64,000 nt of DNA from Demequina sp. NBRC 110055 (GCF_002090135.1 NZ_BBRL01000005.1:1-64000); one strand, 5' to 3'. Counted from the stretch's first letter, positions 8,462-17,407 are shown. Numbers and translations: made by a program. Notes: generated from the letters alone by a model not told the origin.

Positions 8462-8995
8462 ATGGCTGAGACCGAGAGCGTCCGCATCGATGTGGTGGGT
8501 GCCGATCACGCAGGCGAACTGTTGACCGTGCGGCGTGCCGCCTTCGTCACCGAGGCGCAGTTGTACGGCGACCCGCACATCCCCGCCCTGACCCAGACCC
8601 TCGACGAACTCATCGTCGACCTCGAGTCAGAGGACGTCGTGACCCTGGGCGCGTGGGAGGGGCACCGCCTCATCGGCTCGATCCGTGTGGGCCTCGAAGG
8701 CGATAAGGCCACCATCGGCCGCCTGGCGGTCGTTCCCGATCAGCAGGGCCACGGCATCGGCACTCAGCTCCTGTTCGCCGTGCTCGGCTACCTGCCCGAC
8801 ACCACCCGCGAGGTGTGGGTCTTCACTGGCCAGAACTCGAAGCACAACATCTCGCTATACAACAAGGCCGGATACGAGCACCAGTTCGACCAGGTCAACG
8901 GCGATCTCACCTACGCATATCTTCGCAAGGTGCTCGAGTCCGGTGCGATCGTCGACGACGATGCCGACGAGAATGCGGTACGCGGCGACAACTAG
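8462..8995 (+). CDS. GNAT family N-acetyltransferase
   Basis: A 177-residue acetyl-CoA dependent acyltransferase. Motif A is clear: LAVVPDQQGHGIGTQLL, with Q-x-x-G-H-G-I-G binding the CoA pyrophosphate. The later NISLYNKAGYEHQ segment is the usual motif B region. The substrate cannot be told from sequence. It is divergent from the TagB-like gene and precedes the acyltransferase-3 gene, and may sit among wall genes only by position. Confidence 0.85.
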   Translation: MAETESVRIDVVGADHAGELLTVRRAAFVTEAQLYGDPHIPALTQTLDELIVDLESEDVVTLGAWEGHRLIGSIRVGLEGDKATIGRLAVVPDQQGHGIGTQLLFAVLGYLPDTTREVWVFTGQNSKHNISLYNKAGYEHQFDQVNGDLTYAYLRKVLESGAIVDDDADENAVRGDN

Positions 8996-9038
8996 CCGCC
9001 CGGCGGCCGTCTGAGATTTTCCACAGACTCGGCGGGCG
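8996..9038 (+). terminator. Imperfect hairpin after the GNAT gene
   Basis: Just after the stop codon, GTCTG and CAGAC pair around a short AT-rich loop, flanked by an imperfect GC-rich stem (CGCCCGGCGG against GGCGGGCG). Possible terminator; no U-tract. Confidence 0.35.
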
Positions 9039-9050
9039 CACAATGAAGTA

Positions 9051-10106
9051 ATGATGAAGTCTGTCGCTGACGCGCGCCCGAGCGCCACCGCGAACCGGCA
9101 ACGCTCGCGAGACCGCTCGCTGGATACCGCGGTGGGATTGCTCATTGTGCTCGTGGTGTGGGGGCACGCCATCGCGCCCCTGTCCGGGCCCTACGCTGAG
9201 GCGCTCGAGCAGTGGCTCTACATGTTCCATATGCCCGCGTTCGTCTTCCTCTCGGGGTACCTCACCCGAAAGTCGTCGCACTGGTCTCCCGGCAAGATTG
9301 CCGCGCGGCTCCTGTTTCCTTACGCGGTCTTCCAGGTGCTTCACGCGGGCGTGTTGAGCCTGACCGCCGGCGAGGCCCACTGGCCCAGTCTGGTCCAGCC
9401 GGCGTGGACCACCTGGTACCTGTTGTCGTTGCTGGTGTGGCGGCTTGCCGCACCGTGGCTCGTGAAGATCCCCTACCTGGTGCCCGTCACGTTCGTCGTC
9501 GCGCTCGGCTCCGGCGTTATCGCCGCCATCGGCCCGGATCTTTCGTTGGCCCGTACCCTGGGCTTCCTGCCCTTCTTCGCGCTCGGTCTCGTGTGGAAGG
9601 AGGAGTGGTTCGCGCGGCTGCGACAACTGCCGGTACGCATGCTCGCATTCGCGGCGTTCGTGGCCGCCGGAGTGTTCTCCTTCATCACAGAGGATCAGGT
9701 CAGCCGGCGCATCTTCTTCCTCCACGAGGATTACGCCGACCTGCACTATTCGGACGTCGATGGCATCGTGGTGCGCGCGGGGGTCCTGCTGGCGGGCTTC
9801 GCGCTCACGCTCGCCTTTGTGTCACTGACCGGATGGTCGCGCCGCTGGCTCGCGCAGGCCGGCGTCGCCTCGCTCGCGATCTACCTCTTGCACCCGCTGG
9901 TCCTCTACCCGGGGCGAGAGCACGGCTACTCCACGGTGATCGGCGAAGGCGCGTGGCTGCTGATCATGGTGCTCGCCGCGCCGCTGTTCGCATACGCGGT
10001 ATCGCGACCGGCGGTGATCCGCGTCACCCGGCCGCTGATGGACTCCACGTGGTGGACCCAGCGCCGGACGTCACGCCGCGAGGCATCGGCCGCACAGACG
10101 GGCTAG
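9051..10106 (+). CDS. Acyltransferase-3 family membrane protein (first paralogue)
   Basis: A 351-residue integral membrane acyltransferase of the fucose 4-O-acetylase-like type, with about ten hydrophobic segments. It starts with a charged cytoplasmic tail, then DTAVGLLIVLVVWGHA, whose His matches the conserved His of the family, and LYMFHMPAFVFLSGYLTR. Such proteins O-acetylate polysaccharides, lipids or wall polymers. Two ATGs are adjacent (9051 and 9054). A paralogue lies at 11899-13017 beyond the TagF-like gene. Its stop codon overlaps the stop of that convergent gene by four bases (CTAG). Confidence 0.85.
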   Translation: MMKSVADARPSATANRQRSRDRSLDTAVGLLIVLVVWGHAIAPLSGPYAEALEQWLYMFHMPAFVFLSGYLTRKSSHWSPGKIAARLLFPYAVFQVLHAGVLSLTAGEAHWPSLVQPAWTTWYLLSLLVWRLAAPWLVKIPYLVPVTFVVALGSGVIAAIGPDLSLARTLGFLPFFALGLVWKEEWFARLRQLPVRMLAFAAFVAAGVFSFITEDQVSRRIFFLHEDYADLHYSDVDGIVVRAGVLLAGFALTLAFVSLTGWSRRWLAQAGVASLAIYLLHPLVLYPGREHGYSTVIGEGAWLLIMVLAAPLFAYAVSRPAVIRVTRPLMDSTWWTQRRTSRREASAAQTG

Positions 10107-11821
10107 AACCACTCCCGCAAGATCGCCGCGAGGCGCTCGGTCGCGCCGCCATCGTCGTAGGTGTTGAAACGCGCCGTCCACTCGTCGTAATCGGCCGACG
10201 TTTGGGACCGGCCGACCCAGGCCTCGCGCACGGCACCTGCCAGCTGGCTCTCGTCCCGCACCACCGGGCCCGGCGCGCGGTCGGCCAAGTCGAAGTAGAC
10301 GCCGCGGCCGGCGTCGGCGTAGTCCTCCATGTCCGGCGCGAAGAACACCACGGGACGGCCTGTGGCGGTGAAGTCGAACATGACCGACGAGTAGTCGGTG
10401 ATCAGCACATCGGCAATCGCGAGCATGTGGGAGGACTCGGGGTACGAGGTCACGTCGAGGACGTGACGGCCTCGATGGCGCGCCGCCGATCGCACCGTAG
10501 CGCTGTGACCGCGCACCAGCAGTCGATATCGCGACCCGAGCGCCCGGCCCAGGGCATGAACATCGCAAAATGCGCTAGTCGCGCGGGCGTCTTCGCGGAA
10601 GGTGGGGGCATACAGCACGACGGTCTCGTCGGGGCCGATGCCGAGCGAGGTGCGCACCTTGGCGCGGAGCGCTCCATCGGCCACCAGCACGTCGTTGCGG
10701 GGATAGCCGATCTCGGCGATCCGTCCGTCATACGTGTAGGCGCGGCGCAGAATCTCCGTCGAGTACGCATTGGGGGAGACGAGCAGGTCCCATTTCGAAC
10801 TGCCCCACTTGAACGACTGCGGAGTCGACGGCCGGCCCTCGTGCTGCGACCGGTCGTATCCGAGCTTCTTCAACGGCGTGCCGTGCCAGGTCTGCACGAC
10901 CTTCTGGCCCGCGCGACGCTTGAACTGCGGGGGAATCCAACTATTGTCGACCACCACCCGCGACGAGGTCATGGCCTCCCACCATGCGCGCGAGCCCACC
11001 ACGACGGGCGTGACATGGTCGGGCACCTCGACCGAGAAGTCCTGGACTCCAACGAAGATCTTGCGCGCGTCGTCGCGCAGTGCATGGGCCAATGGCGCGG
11101 GGTTGTCAGAGAAAGACTTGCCGAACCAGCTTTGAAGGAACAGCGCGTCCTTCACCACCGGCGTGGGGTGCTTGATCGCGGTGACCGCGGCGCGCCCGGA
11201 CGTGCCTTGCTCGTCGGGAGCCAGGGGCGCGGCGATCGTCACCGTGATGGTGCCGAGGGCAGCACGGCCCACCGTGACGCTCAGCCACGCGTTCTGAGCG
11301 TGGGCCGGCAAGGTCGTCCGCACGGCGGCAGGGGCCACCAGCAGACGGTCCCGGCCATGCGGGTACGACACGGTCAGGACATATGTCCCGGCGGGCAGCA
11401 CCCGATCTTTCCCCATCCAACCGGTCGCGTGCAGCGGCACCCGGCATTCGAACCTGCCCTCACCGACAGCGGTCGCCGGCGCGCTCGGATGAGCCTCGGT
11501 TCCCTGAAGGCCGAAGTCGCTCGGGAGCGGTCCGGCGTACACGCCGCGCACGACGAGCGCGCGGTCGTCCACGTCCACCTCAAGGGAGTCGACACGGCAC
11601 CGGCGTTCGAGCCGCACCAGGCGAAAGGAGCCGGTTTGCCCCCGCCACGCCACGATGTCGCGACCGGGAAGAGGGCGGGCGGAGGGAGCGAAGTCTTCGC
11701 GCGCCCGGCGTGTCGCGAAGCGATCGGTGCGTGCCGACAGTCGCCCTCGCACCGCGGACAGCCGTTTGCGTAGGGACGTCACGCGGGCACCGCCTCGGCG
11801 CGCCGGGGTGTCGTGCTCCAC
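10103..11821 (-). CDS. TagF-like CDP-glycerol glycerophosphotransferase family protein
   Basis: A 572-residue enzyme of the family that polymerises glycerol- or ribitol-phosphate chains. An N-terminal beta-rich region (about 55-225) precedes the transferase domain. In the latter, QTWHGTPLKKLGYDR (near 310), PRNDVL, VLYAPTFRED, RGHS and ITDYSSVMFD are classic TagF motifs, including the His residues and the TDYSS block. The GTG at 11821 is one start; a GTG at 11782 (VTSLRKR) has GAGG ten bases upstream and is equally good. A minus-strand TAATAT lies just upstream of 11821. It sits between two acyltransferase paralogues on the other strand, consistent with making and O-acetylating one polymer. 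Confidence 0.85.
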   Translation of the reverse strand: MEHDTPARRGGARVTSLRKRLSAVRGRLSARTDRFATRRAREDFAPSARPLPGRDIVAWRGQTGSFRLVRLERRCRVDSLEVDVDDRALVVRGVYAGPLPSDFGLQGTEAHPSAPATAVGEGRFECRVPLHATGWMGKDRVLPAGTYVLTVSYPHGRDRLLVAPAAVRTTLPAHAQNAWLSVTVGRAALGTITVTIAAPLAPDEQGTSGRAAVTAIKHPTPVVKDALFLQSWFGKSFSDNPAPLAHALRDDARKIFVGVQDFSVEVPDHVTPVVVGSRAWWEAMTSSRVVVDNSWIPPQFKRRAGQKVVQTWHGTPLKKLGYDRSQHEGRPSTPQSFKWGSSKWDLLVSPNAYSTEILRRAYTYDGRIAEIGYPRNDVLVADGALRAKVRTSLGIGPDETVVLYAPTFREDARATSAFCDVHALGRALGSRYRLLVRGHSATVRSAARHRGRHVLDVTSYPESSHMLAIADVLITDYSSVMFDFTATGRPVVFFAPDMEDYADAGRGVYFDLADRAPGPVVRDESQLAGAVREAWVGRSQTSADYDEWTARFNTYDDGGATERLAAILREWF

Positions 11822-11898
11822 ATCCGAGGAATATTACTGGCCTCCCCGGCGGTTCCGGGCATGGAGTGACGGAACTCGACGGCGACGAGGAGGCGGCG

Positions 11899-13017
11899 AT
11901 GACGGCCGACGGTGGTGCGCGCGGCCGCGATACAGCGAACAGTCCCACCGCGGACGGCCCCGCTCCCGTCCGGTCAGGACCGGAGCGGGCCGCCCCCGAG
12001 CGGCCCGCGAGGGACGACCGGATCGACGTGGTGGCGGGGGTGCTCATCGTGCTCGTGGTGCTCGGGCACGCGATGCTGGTGGTGCCCGGCCCGGCTGCTC
12101 GCGCCGCCGAACTGTGGATCTACATGTTTCACATGCCAGCGTTCGTCTTTCTCAGTGGGTATCTCACGCGGTACTCCCGGGCCTGGTCCGTGGGGGCTCT
12201 CGTCGCGCGTCTCCTGTTTCCGCTCGTCGTGTTCCAGGTTCTTCACCGGTTGCTGATCGCGTACCTCACGGACGACGCGTTCTCCCTGGACTTCCCGGGC
12301 ATTAGTTGGACCCTGTGGTACCTCGCTGCGCTCTTGGTGTGGCGTCTGGCGGCGATCGTCCTGATGCAAACGCCCTGGACCGTGGCGATTTCTGTCGCGC
12401 TGTCGCTCGCCGCGGGTCTCGTTCCTGCCATCGGCTATGACTACTCCCTCTCCCGCATCCTGGGCTTCTTGCCCTTCTTTACTGCCGGCCTCTTCTGGCG
12501 CGCGGAGTGGAATCAGGTGCTCGCGCGGTGGTGGTGGGCGGGCGCCGCGCTCCTGCTCGCAGCTGCCGCGTGGGTGCTGACCGCAGGTGCGGACCAGAGC
12601 GTGAACCCCTTCCACATGGCGCGTTCGTACGAGCGTCTCGGGGTGGGTCCCGGCGAGGGGCTCGCCGGACGCGCCCTCATCCTCGCGGTGTCGGCGCTAC
12701 TCGTCGCGAGCGTCATCGCCGTGTGTTACCGGCGCGTCCCCGGTGTCTCGTCCATCGGGAGGGGAACCCTCGCCGTCTACCTTCTTCACCCACTCGTCCT
12801 CATGCCCTGGTACGTGACCGGAACGCCACTGGGCATGGCGGGAGTTCCCGCGGTCATCGTCCTCGCCGTGGCGTCGTTGGTCTTCGCCTGGCTGGCGTCG
12901 CGACCAGTGGTGGGCAGGTGGCTCGCACCGTTGTCCGATTTCACCTGGTGGTCGAGCCGCTGGCGCATCGGCTCGCCGCGTGACCGCGAGTGGCCGCGGA
13001 CCCGCTCGCCCGAGTGA
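11899..13017 (+). CDS. Acyltransferase-3 family membrane protein (second paralogue)
   Basis: A 372-residue multi-pass acyltransferase, paralogous to the one at 9051. Shared signatures are VLIVLVVLGHAM with the conserved His, IYMFHMPAFVFLSGYLTR, the RLLFPLVVFQVLH segment and a C-terminal FTWW motif. An N-terminal Pro/Arg-rich tail of about 45 residues is extra. The start ATG is well supported by GAGGAGG seven bases upstream. A glyA promoter begins on top of its stop codon. Likely role is O-acylation of the wall polymer made by the TagF-like neighbour; inferred from position only. Confidence 0.85.
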   Translation: MTADGGARGRDTANSPTADGPAPVRSGPERAAPERPARDDRIDVVAGVLIVLVVLGHAMLVVPGPAARAAELWIYMFHMPAFVFLSGYLTRYSRAWSVGALVARLLFPLVVFQVLHRLLIAYLTDDAFSLDFPGISWTLWYLAALLVWRLAAIVLMQTPWTVAISVALSLAAGLVPAIGYDYSLSRILGFLPFFTAGLFWRAEWNQVLARWWWAGAALLLAAAAWVLTAGADQSVNPFHMARSYERLGVGPGEGLAGRALILAVSALLVASVIAVCYRRVPGVSSIGRGTLAVYLLHPLVLMPWYVTGTPLGMAGVPAVIVLAVASLVFAWLASRPVVGRWLAPLSDFTWWSSRWRIGSPRDREWPRTRSPE

Positions 13018-13042
13018 CGCGGCATCGGCCGATTGCTAGACT
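13014..13042 (+). promoter_or_regulatory. Promoter of the glyA-folD-exonuclease III operon
   Basis: GTGACG at 13014-13019 (-35, four of six consensus matches), a 17-base spacer and TAGACT at 13037-13042 (-10). The start of transcription would fall near 13049, immediately before the riboswitch. The -35 overlaps the stop codon of the acyltransferase gene. Confidence 0.6.
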
Positions 13043-13050
13043 GGCGCGCG

Positions 13051-13123
13051 TCGCGACTGGCGCAGTGGGTCACCACGAGGGAGCGGCACGCATTCGCCGA
13101 CTGTTGGTCGTACGCCTGGGCCA
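13051..13123 (+). promoter_or_regulatory. ZTP (pfl) riboswitch upstream of glyA
   Basis: The untranslated leader carries the conserved blocks of the ZTP/AICAR-phosphate aptamer in the right order: GCGACTGGCG, GTGGGTCACCAC, GAGGGAGCG, a variable stem, then CGCCTGGGCC, which forms the pseudoknot. ZTP accumulates when 10-formyl-tetrahydrofolate is short. The class is known upstream of glyA, folD, purH and related genes and normally turns them on when ligand binds. The expression platform lies in 13124-13170; the AAGGGA ribosome site is at 13165. A glycine riboswitch was considered and does not fit. Confidence 0.9.
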
Positions 13124-13175
13124 TGGTCACCGGACACCCGGCGGCCCCACGCCGCCCTGACGTTAAGGGAATGAC

Positions 13176-14474
13176 ATGACGACCGACTCCAGCGCCACGC
13201 ACGAGGTCATGAACGCCTCGCTGCAGGACTTCGACCCCGAAATCGCTCAGGTCCTCGACCGCGAACTGGGACGCCAGCGCACCTACCTCGAGATGATCGC
13301 CTCGGAGAACTTCGTTCCCCGCGCCGTCCTCCAGGCGCAGGGCTCCGTCCTCACCAACAAGTACGCCGAGGGCTACCCCGGCCGCCGGTACTACGGCGGC
13401 TGCGAGGAGGTCGACGTCGCCGAGACCATCGCGATCGAGCGCGCCAAGAGCCTCTTCGGCGCCGAGTATGCGAACGTCCAGCCTCACTCCGGTGCGACCG
13501 CCAACGCCGCCGTCCTGCACGCGCTGATCTCCGCCGGCCAGAAGATCATGGGCCTCTCGCTCGCCCACGGTGGCCACCTCACGCACGGCATGAAGCTCAA
13601 CTTTTCCGGCAAGCTCTACGAGGTCGCCGCGTACGGCCTCGACGAGCAGACGCACCGCATCGAGATGGAGCAGGTGCGCGAGCAGGCCCTCGCCGAGCGC
13701 CCCGACGTCATCATCGCTGGCTGGTCCGCCTACCCGCGCCACCTCGACTTCGAGGCCTTCCGCTCGATCGCCGACGAGGTGGGCGCCAAACTGTGGACCG
13801 ACATGGCCCACTTCGCCGGGCTCGTGGCCGCCGGCCTCCACCCGAGCCCCGTGCCGCACTCCGACGTCGTCTCGACCACGATCCACAAGACCATCGGAGG
13901 CCCCCGCTCCGGCATGATCCTGTCGCGCGACACCGAGCTCGCCAAGAAGCTCAACTCCGCCGTCTTCCCCGGCCAGCAGGGTGGCCCCCTCATGCACGTG
14001 ATCGCTGCCAAGGCCGTCGCGCTGAAGGCCGCCGCCCAGGACGAATTTAAGGAGCGCCAGGCACGCGTCCTCGAAGGCGCCCGCATCCTCGCGGAACGCC
14101 TCACGGCAGCCGATGCCATCGAGGCCGGCGTCAACGTCGTCACCGGCGGCACCGACGTGCACCTGGTGCTCGCGGACCTGCGCCACTCCGAGCTCACCGG
14201 TCAGGACGCCGAGGATCTGCTGCACGAGGTCGGCATCACCGTCAACCGCAATGCCGTGCCGTTCGACCCGCGTCCCCCGATGGTCACCTCGGGCCTGCGC
14301 ATCGGTACGCCGGCACTCGCGAGCCGCGGATTCGGCGCCGAAGAGTTCACCGAGGTCGCCGAGGTCATCGCCCAGGCGCTCATCGGCGGCAAGTCGGCCG
14401 ACCTCGAGGGCCTGCGCGCACGCGTCAAGCGCCTCGCCGACGACTTCCCGCTCTACGAGGGCCTCGCCCAGTAA
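13176..14474 (+). CDS. glyA: Serine hydroxymethyltransferase
   Basis: A 432-residue PLP enzyme that converts serine and tetrahydrofolate to glycine and 5,10-methylene-tetrahydrofolate, the main entry of one-carbon units. Family blocks are [22 protein letters not shown], the [12 protein letters not shown] cofactor segment, and [14 protein letters not shown] with the PLP lysine at about residue 238. Length is typical. AAGGGA precedes the ATG by five bases. It is the first gene behind the ZTP riboswitch, and its TAA stop overlaps the folD ATG by one base. Confidence 0.97.
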   Translation: MTTDSSATHEVMNASLQDFDPEIAQVLDRELGRQRTYLEMIASENFVPRAVLQAQGSVLTNKYAEGYPGRRYYGGCEEVDVAETIAIERAKSLFGAEYANVQPHSGATANAAVLHALISAGQKIMGLSLAHGGHLTHGMKLNFSGKLYEVAAYGLDEQTHRIEMEQVREQALAERPDVIIAGWSAYPRHLDFEAFRSIADEVGAKLWTDMAHFAGLVAAGLHPSPVPHSDVVSTTIHKTIGGPRSGMILSRDTELAKKLNSAVFPGQQGGPLMHVIAAKAVALKAAAQDEFKERQARVLEGARILAERLTAADAIEAGVNVVTGGTDVHLVLADLRHSELTGQDAEDLLHEVGITVNRNAVPFDPRPPMVTSGLRIGTPALASRGFGAEEFTEVAEVIAQALIGGKSADLEGLRARVKRLADDFPLYEGLAQ

Positions 14475-15361
14475 TGGCTCCCCAGAAGCTCGACGGCACC
14501 GCCACCGCGGCGGCGATCAAGGCCGAGCTCACCGAGAGGGTCGCCGCGCTCGCCGAGCGCGGCGTCACTCCCGGTCTTGGCACGCTACTGGTCGGGGAGG
14601 ACCCGGGTTCCACCTGGTACGTCGCCGGTAAGCACCGCGACTGCGCGGAGGTGGGCATCGCCTCGATCCGCGAGGACCTGCCCGAGACAGCCACGCAGGA
14701 GGACATTGAGGCCGCCGTCGTGCGCCTCAACGAGGACCCCTCCTGCACGGGCTTCATCGTTCAGCTCCCGTTGCCGAGAGGCATCGACACACACCGCGTG
14801 CTCGAGCTCATCGACCCTGATAAGGACGCCGACGGCCTGCACCCCACGAACCTGGGCCGCCTGGTCCTGCGCATCGCGGAGCCCGTCGACTCGAGCCTGC
14901 CGTGCACCCCCAAGGGCATCATCGAGCTGATCGAGCGCCACGGAATCGACCTCAATGGCAAGCACGTCGTCGTGGTGGGCCGCGGTACGACGGTGGGCCG
15001 CAGCATCGGCCTGCTGCTGACCCGCAAAGCCGTCAACGCCACCGTGACGCTGTGCCACACCGGCACGGCGGACCTTGCCTCGCACACGCGTGGGGCCGAC
15101 GTCATCGTCGCCGCAGCCGGCGTCCCGGGAATCGTCTCCGGCGACATGGTGAAGGACGGCGCCGTGCTGATCGACGTCGGCGTCTCGCGCGTGACGGACC
15201 CCGAGACGGGCAAGTCCAAGGTGGCGGGTGACATTGCGGCCGATGCCGTGGCGAAGTCCGCGTGGTTCTCACCCAATCCCGGGGGAGTGGGTCCGATGAC
15301 CAGGGCGATGCTCTTGGCCAATGTGGTGGAAGCAAGCGAGAGGAAGGCGGGGATTCGCTGA
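14474..15361 (+). CDS. folD: Bifunctional methylene-THF dehydrogenase / methenyl-THF cyclohydrolase
   Basis: A 295-residue cytosolic enzyme that oxidises 5,10-methylene-THF with NADP and hydrolyses methenyl-THF to 10-formyl-THF, the product that purU destroys. Substrate-site residues Tyr49 and Lys53 are visible in [23 protein letters not shown] and [11 protein letters not shown] follow, then the dinucleotide-binding [13 protein letters not shown]. It overlaps glyA by one base (TAATG) and the next gene by one base (TGATG), so the three genes form a coupled operon. A copy of the GGCCGATGCCGTGG word lies near its 3' end. Confidence 0.97.
   Translation: MAPQKLDGTATAAAIKAELTERVAALAERGVTPGLGTLLVGEDPGSTWYVAGKHRDCAEVGIASIREDLPETATQEDIEAAVVRLNEDPSCTGFIVQLPLPRGIDTHRVLELIDPDKDADGLHPTNLGRLVLRIAEPVDSSLPCTPKGIIELIERHGIDLNGKHVVVVGRGTTVGRSIGLLLTRKAVNATVTLCHTGTADLASHTRGADVIVAAAGVPGIVSGDMVKDGAVLIDVGVSRVTDPETGKSKVAGDIAADAVAKSAWFSPNPGGVGPMTRAMLLANVVEASERKAGIR
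15238..15251 (+). repeat. GGCCGATGCCGTGG repeat word, in folD
   Basis: Exact copy of the dispersed 14-base word, in the codons for an Ala-Asp-Ala-Val stretch of FolD. Confidence 0.7.
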
Positions 15362-16164
15362 TGCGGATTGTGTCGGTCAATGTCAACGGGGTGCGCGCCG
15401 CCCTGCGCAAGGGCATGCTGCCGTGGCTCGACGAGGTCGGGGCCGATGTGGTATGCCTGCAGGAGGTGCGGGCGCCGCAGGACCTGCTGGCCGCCGAGCT
15501 GGGCGGGGCCTGGCACGTGGCCGACCACATCAGCGAGCAGAAGGGGCGCAACGGCGTCGCGATTCTGTCGCGCACCGAGCTGTCCGACGTGCACGTGGGC
15601 GCCGAGGCGCTCGGCGAGTCCGCCACCGCCGCCACGCACACGGGCCGTTGGGTCGAGGCGACCGTGCCGTCGCCCGCGGGCGACGTGAGGATCGTGTCCG
15701 TCTACGTCCACTCAGGCAACGTCGACAAGCCCGAGTCGATGACCGACAAGTACGCCTTCCTGGAGCTCATGACCGCGCGCCTCGAGGCACTCGCGGCCGC
15801 TCACGAGCGGGTCGTCGTGATGGGCGACATCAACATCGCCCATACCAACAACGACATCAAGAACTGGAAGGGGAACCTCAAGTCCGCGGGGTTCCTCCCC
15901 GAGGAGCGCGCCTACATCGACCGCTGGATCGAGGCCGGCTGGGTCGACGTGCACCGGGTGCACGCCGGCGATCGCCCTGGCCCCTACACGTGGTGGTCGC
16001 AGCGCGGCAAGGCCTTCGACAACGACTCGGGCTGGCGCATCGACTACCAGCTGACCTCGCCCGCGCTCGCGGCCGCGGTGACCGACGTGCGCGTGGATCG
16101 CGCGCCGTCGTACGACACGCGCTGGTCGGACCACGCCCCACTCGTCGTGGAGTACGACCTGTAG
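15361..16164 (+). CDS. xthA: Exodeoxyribonuclease III family AP endonuclease
   Basis: A 267-residue DNA-repair nuclease that cuts at abasic sites and degrades 3' ends with Mg2+. Motifs are VNVNG (Asn7), LQE (Glu35), MGDINIAH, the WWSQRGKAFDNDSGWRIDY block, and SDHAPLVVE with the catalytic Asp-His pair. Length equals E. coli ExoIII. The ATG at 15361 overlaps the folD stop, so it is cotranscribed with glyA-folD. Its stop is one base from the stop of the convergent galactokinase gene. Confidence 0.93.
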   Translation: MRIVSVNVNGVRAALRKGMLPWLDEVGADVVCLQEVRAPQDLLAAELGGAWHVADHISEQKGRNGVAILSRTELSDVHVGAEALGESATAATHTGRWVEATVPSPAGDVRIVSVYVHSGNVDKPESMTDKYAFLELMTARLEALAAAHERVVVMGDINIAHTNNDIKNWKGNLKSAGFLPEERAYIDRWIEAGWVDVHRVHAGDRPGPYTWWSQRGKAFDNDSGWRIDYQLTSPALAAAVTDVRVDRAPSYDTRWSDHAPLVVEYDL

Positions 16165-16165
16165 G

Positions 16166-17407
16166 TCACACGAGCAGGAACTCGGGGTCGGCATCGCCTG
16201 CCTCGTGAAGGGCTTCACGGATGCGGTGCGCGGTGCGTTCGGCGTCGGTGCGCCGCACGAGCGTGATCGTGGAGCCGCCCAGCCCGGCGCCGAACATGCG
16301 AGAGCCCAGCGCTCCCGCGCGATACGCGGCGTCCACGGCGCGATTTTGCGCCGGAGAGGACACCTCGAAGTCCAGCTCAAGCGACGCGTGTGAGCGGTAC
16401 ATGAGCCGGCCGATCTCGGTGAAGCGGTCGTGCGCTGGGGCGGTGCTCGCCAGCTCTGCCTCCATGGCGCGCACGCGCCTGAGTTCCGTGACGATGTGGC
16501 GTGCGCGGCGACGCAAGTCGCCATCCTCGATCCCGTCGACGCGCTCCAGCGCGTCCGATTCCTCCGCCATACGTCCCACGAAGTCGACGCCGAGGAGGCG
16601 TGCGGCGGCGGCACACTCACGCGACCGCATGATGAACTGGTCGTCGACGAGCGGCGAGTGATGGGCAGTGCGGGTGATGAGCAGGGTGAGTCCGTACTCT
16701 CGGAACGGCAGTGCGTAGCGGGTGGCAGGGGGAGGGAGCTCGGCGAAGGACAGCGTGATCGCCTCTCCGTCCCGGCAGCGCAGGCTCGTGTGCTGATCGA
16801 GCCCGCCAAAGGGAGTGCCGATGTAGCGGTTCTGGGCCTCGTAGGCCACCTCGGCGAGCTCGAGGCGGCCGGCCTCGGTCCCGCCGAGTGACAGGCCCCA
16901 GAGGGCGTCGGCGGCGAGGACCGTGACCGCCTCCATCGCTCCCCAGCCCGACAGGCCCGCGCCGACGGGGATGCACGTCGCCGCCGCCATGTCGAGGCCG
17001 GGACCGTCATACCCGCGCTCGCGCAGCGCCCACAACGTCCCCGTCGCATACGCATGCCAGCCGGACAGGCCCTCGGGGGCGAGATCGTCGAGGTCGCCCT
17101 CCCACACGCCGTCCGTGCCGGGCAGGGCGGTAGCCTGGTCGAAGACGATCCGGATACGGGAATCGGAGCGTGGACGGGCCGCGAGAAATGTCCGGTGGGG
17201 TGTGGCGGCGGACATGGTGCGCCCGGCGTTGTAGTCAAGGTGCTCGCCGATGATGATGACGCGGCCGGGCGCGCTCCACACGCCGTCGGGCTCTGCCCCG
17301 AAGGTGCGCCCGAACAGTTCGCGCGCCTGCAGTTCCCCTTGGCCGCGTGGCCAGGACGGCATCCACGCCACCGAGGCGTGAGGCTCAAACGCTGTCACGG
17401 GCTTCAT
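16166..17407 (-). CDS. galK: Galactokinase family GHMP kinase, divergent
   Basis: A 413-residue cytosolic sugar kinase, expected to phosphorylate galactose at C1 for the Leloir pathway. The signature GEHLDYNAG with the preceding Arg (SAPGRV) contains the sugar-binding Glu, His and Asp. GGLDQHTSLRC keeps the catalytic Asp, and GSRMFGAGLGGS is the C-terminal loop. The ATP loop is unusual: GLSGWGAME where galactokinases have GLSSSAALE. No other gal gene is adjacent, so specificity may differ. The start is an ATG. It converges tail to tail with the exonuclease gene, one base apart. Confidence 0.78.
   Translation of the reverse strand: MKPVTAFEPHASVAWMPSWPRGQGELQARELFGRTFGAEPDGVWSAPGRVIIIGEHLDYNAGRTMSAATPHRTFLAARPRSDSRIRIVFDQATALPGTDGVWEGDLDDLAPEGLSGWHAYATGTLWALRERGYDGPGLDMAAATCIPVGAGLSGWGAMEAVTVLAADALWGLSLGGTEAGRLELAEVAYEAQNRYIGTPFGGLDQHTSLRCRDGEAITLSFAELPPPATRYALPFREYGLTLLITRTAHHSPLVDDQFIMRSRECAAAARLLGVDFVGRMAEESDALERVDGIEDGDLRRRARHIVTELRRVRAMEAELASTAPAHDRFTEIGRLMYRSHASLELDFEVSSPAQNRAVDAAYRAGALGSRMFGAGLGGSTITLVRRTDAERTAHRIREALHEAGDADPEFLLV

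Noticed and set aside
9212..11773. Very long open frame on the plus strand across the TagF-like gene
   Set aside because: It is antisense to a gene with clear TagF motifs and reads as Arg/Gly/Ala-rich noise, usual for high-GC DNA.
13018..13175. Glycine riboswitch upstream of glyA
   Set aside because: The conserved blocks match the ZTP aptamer, not the tandem glycine aptamer.
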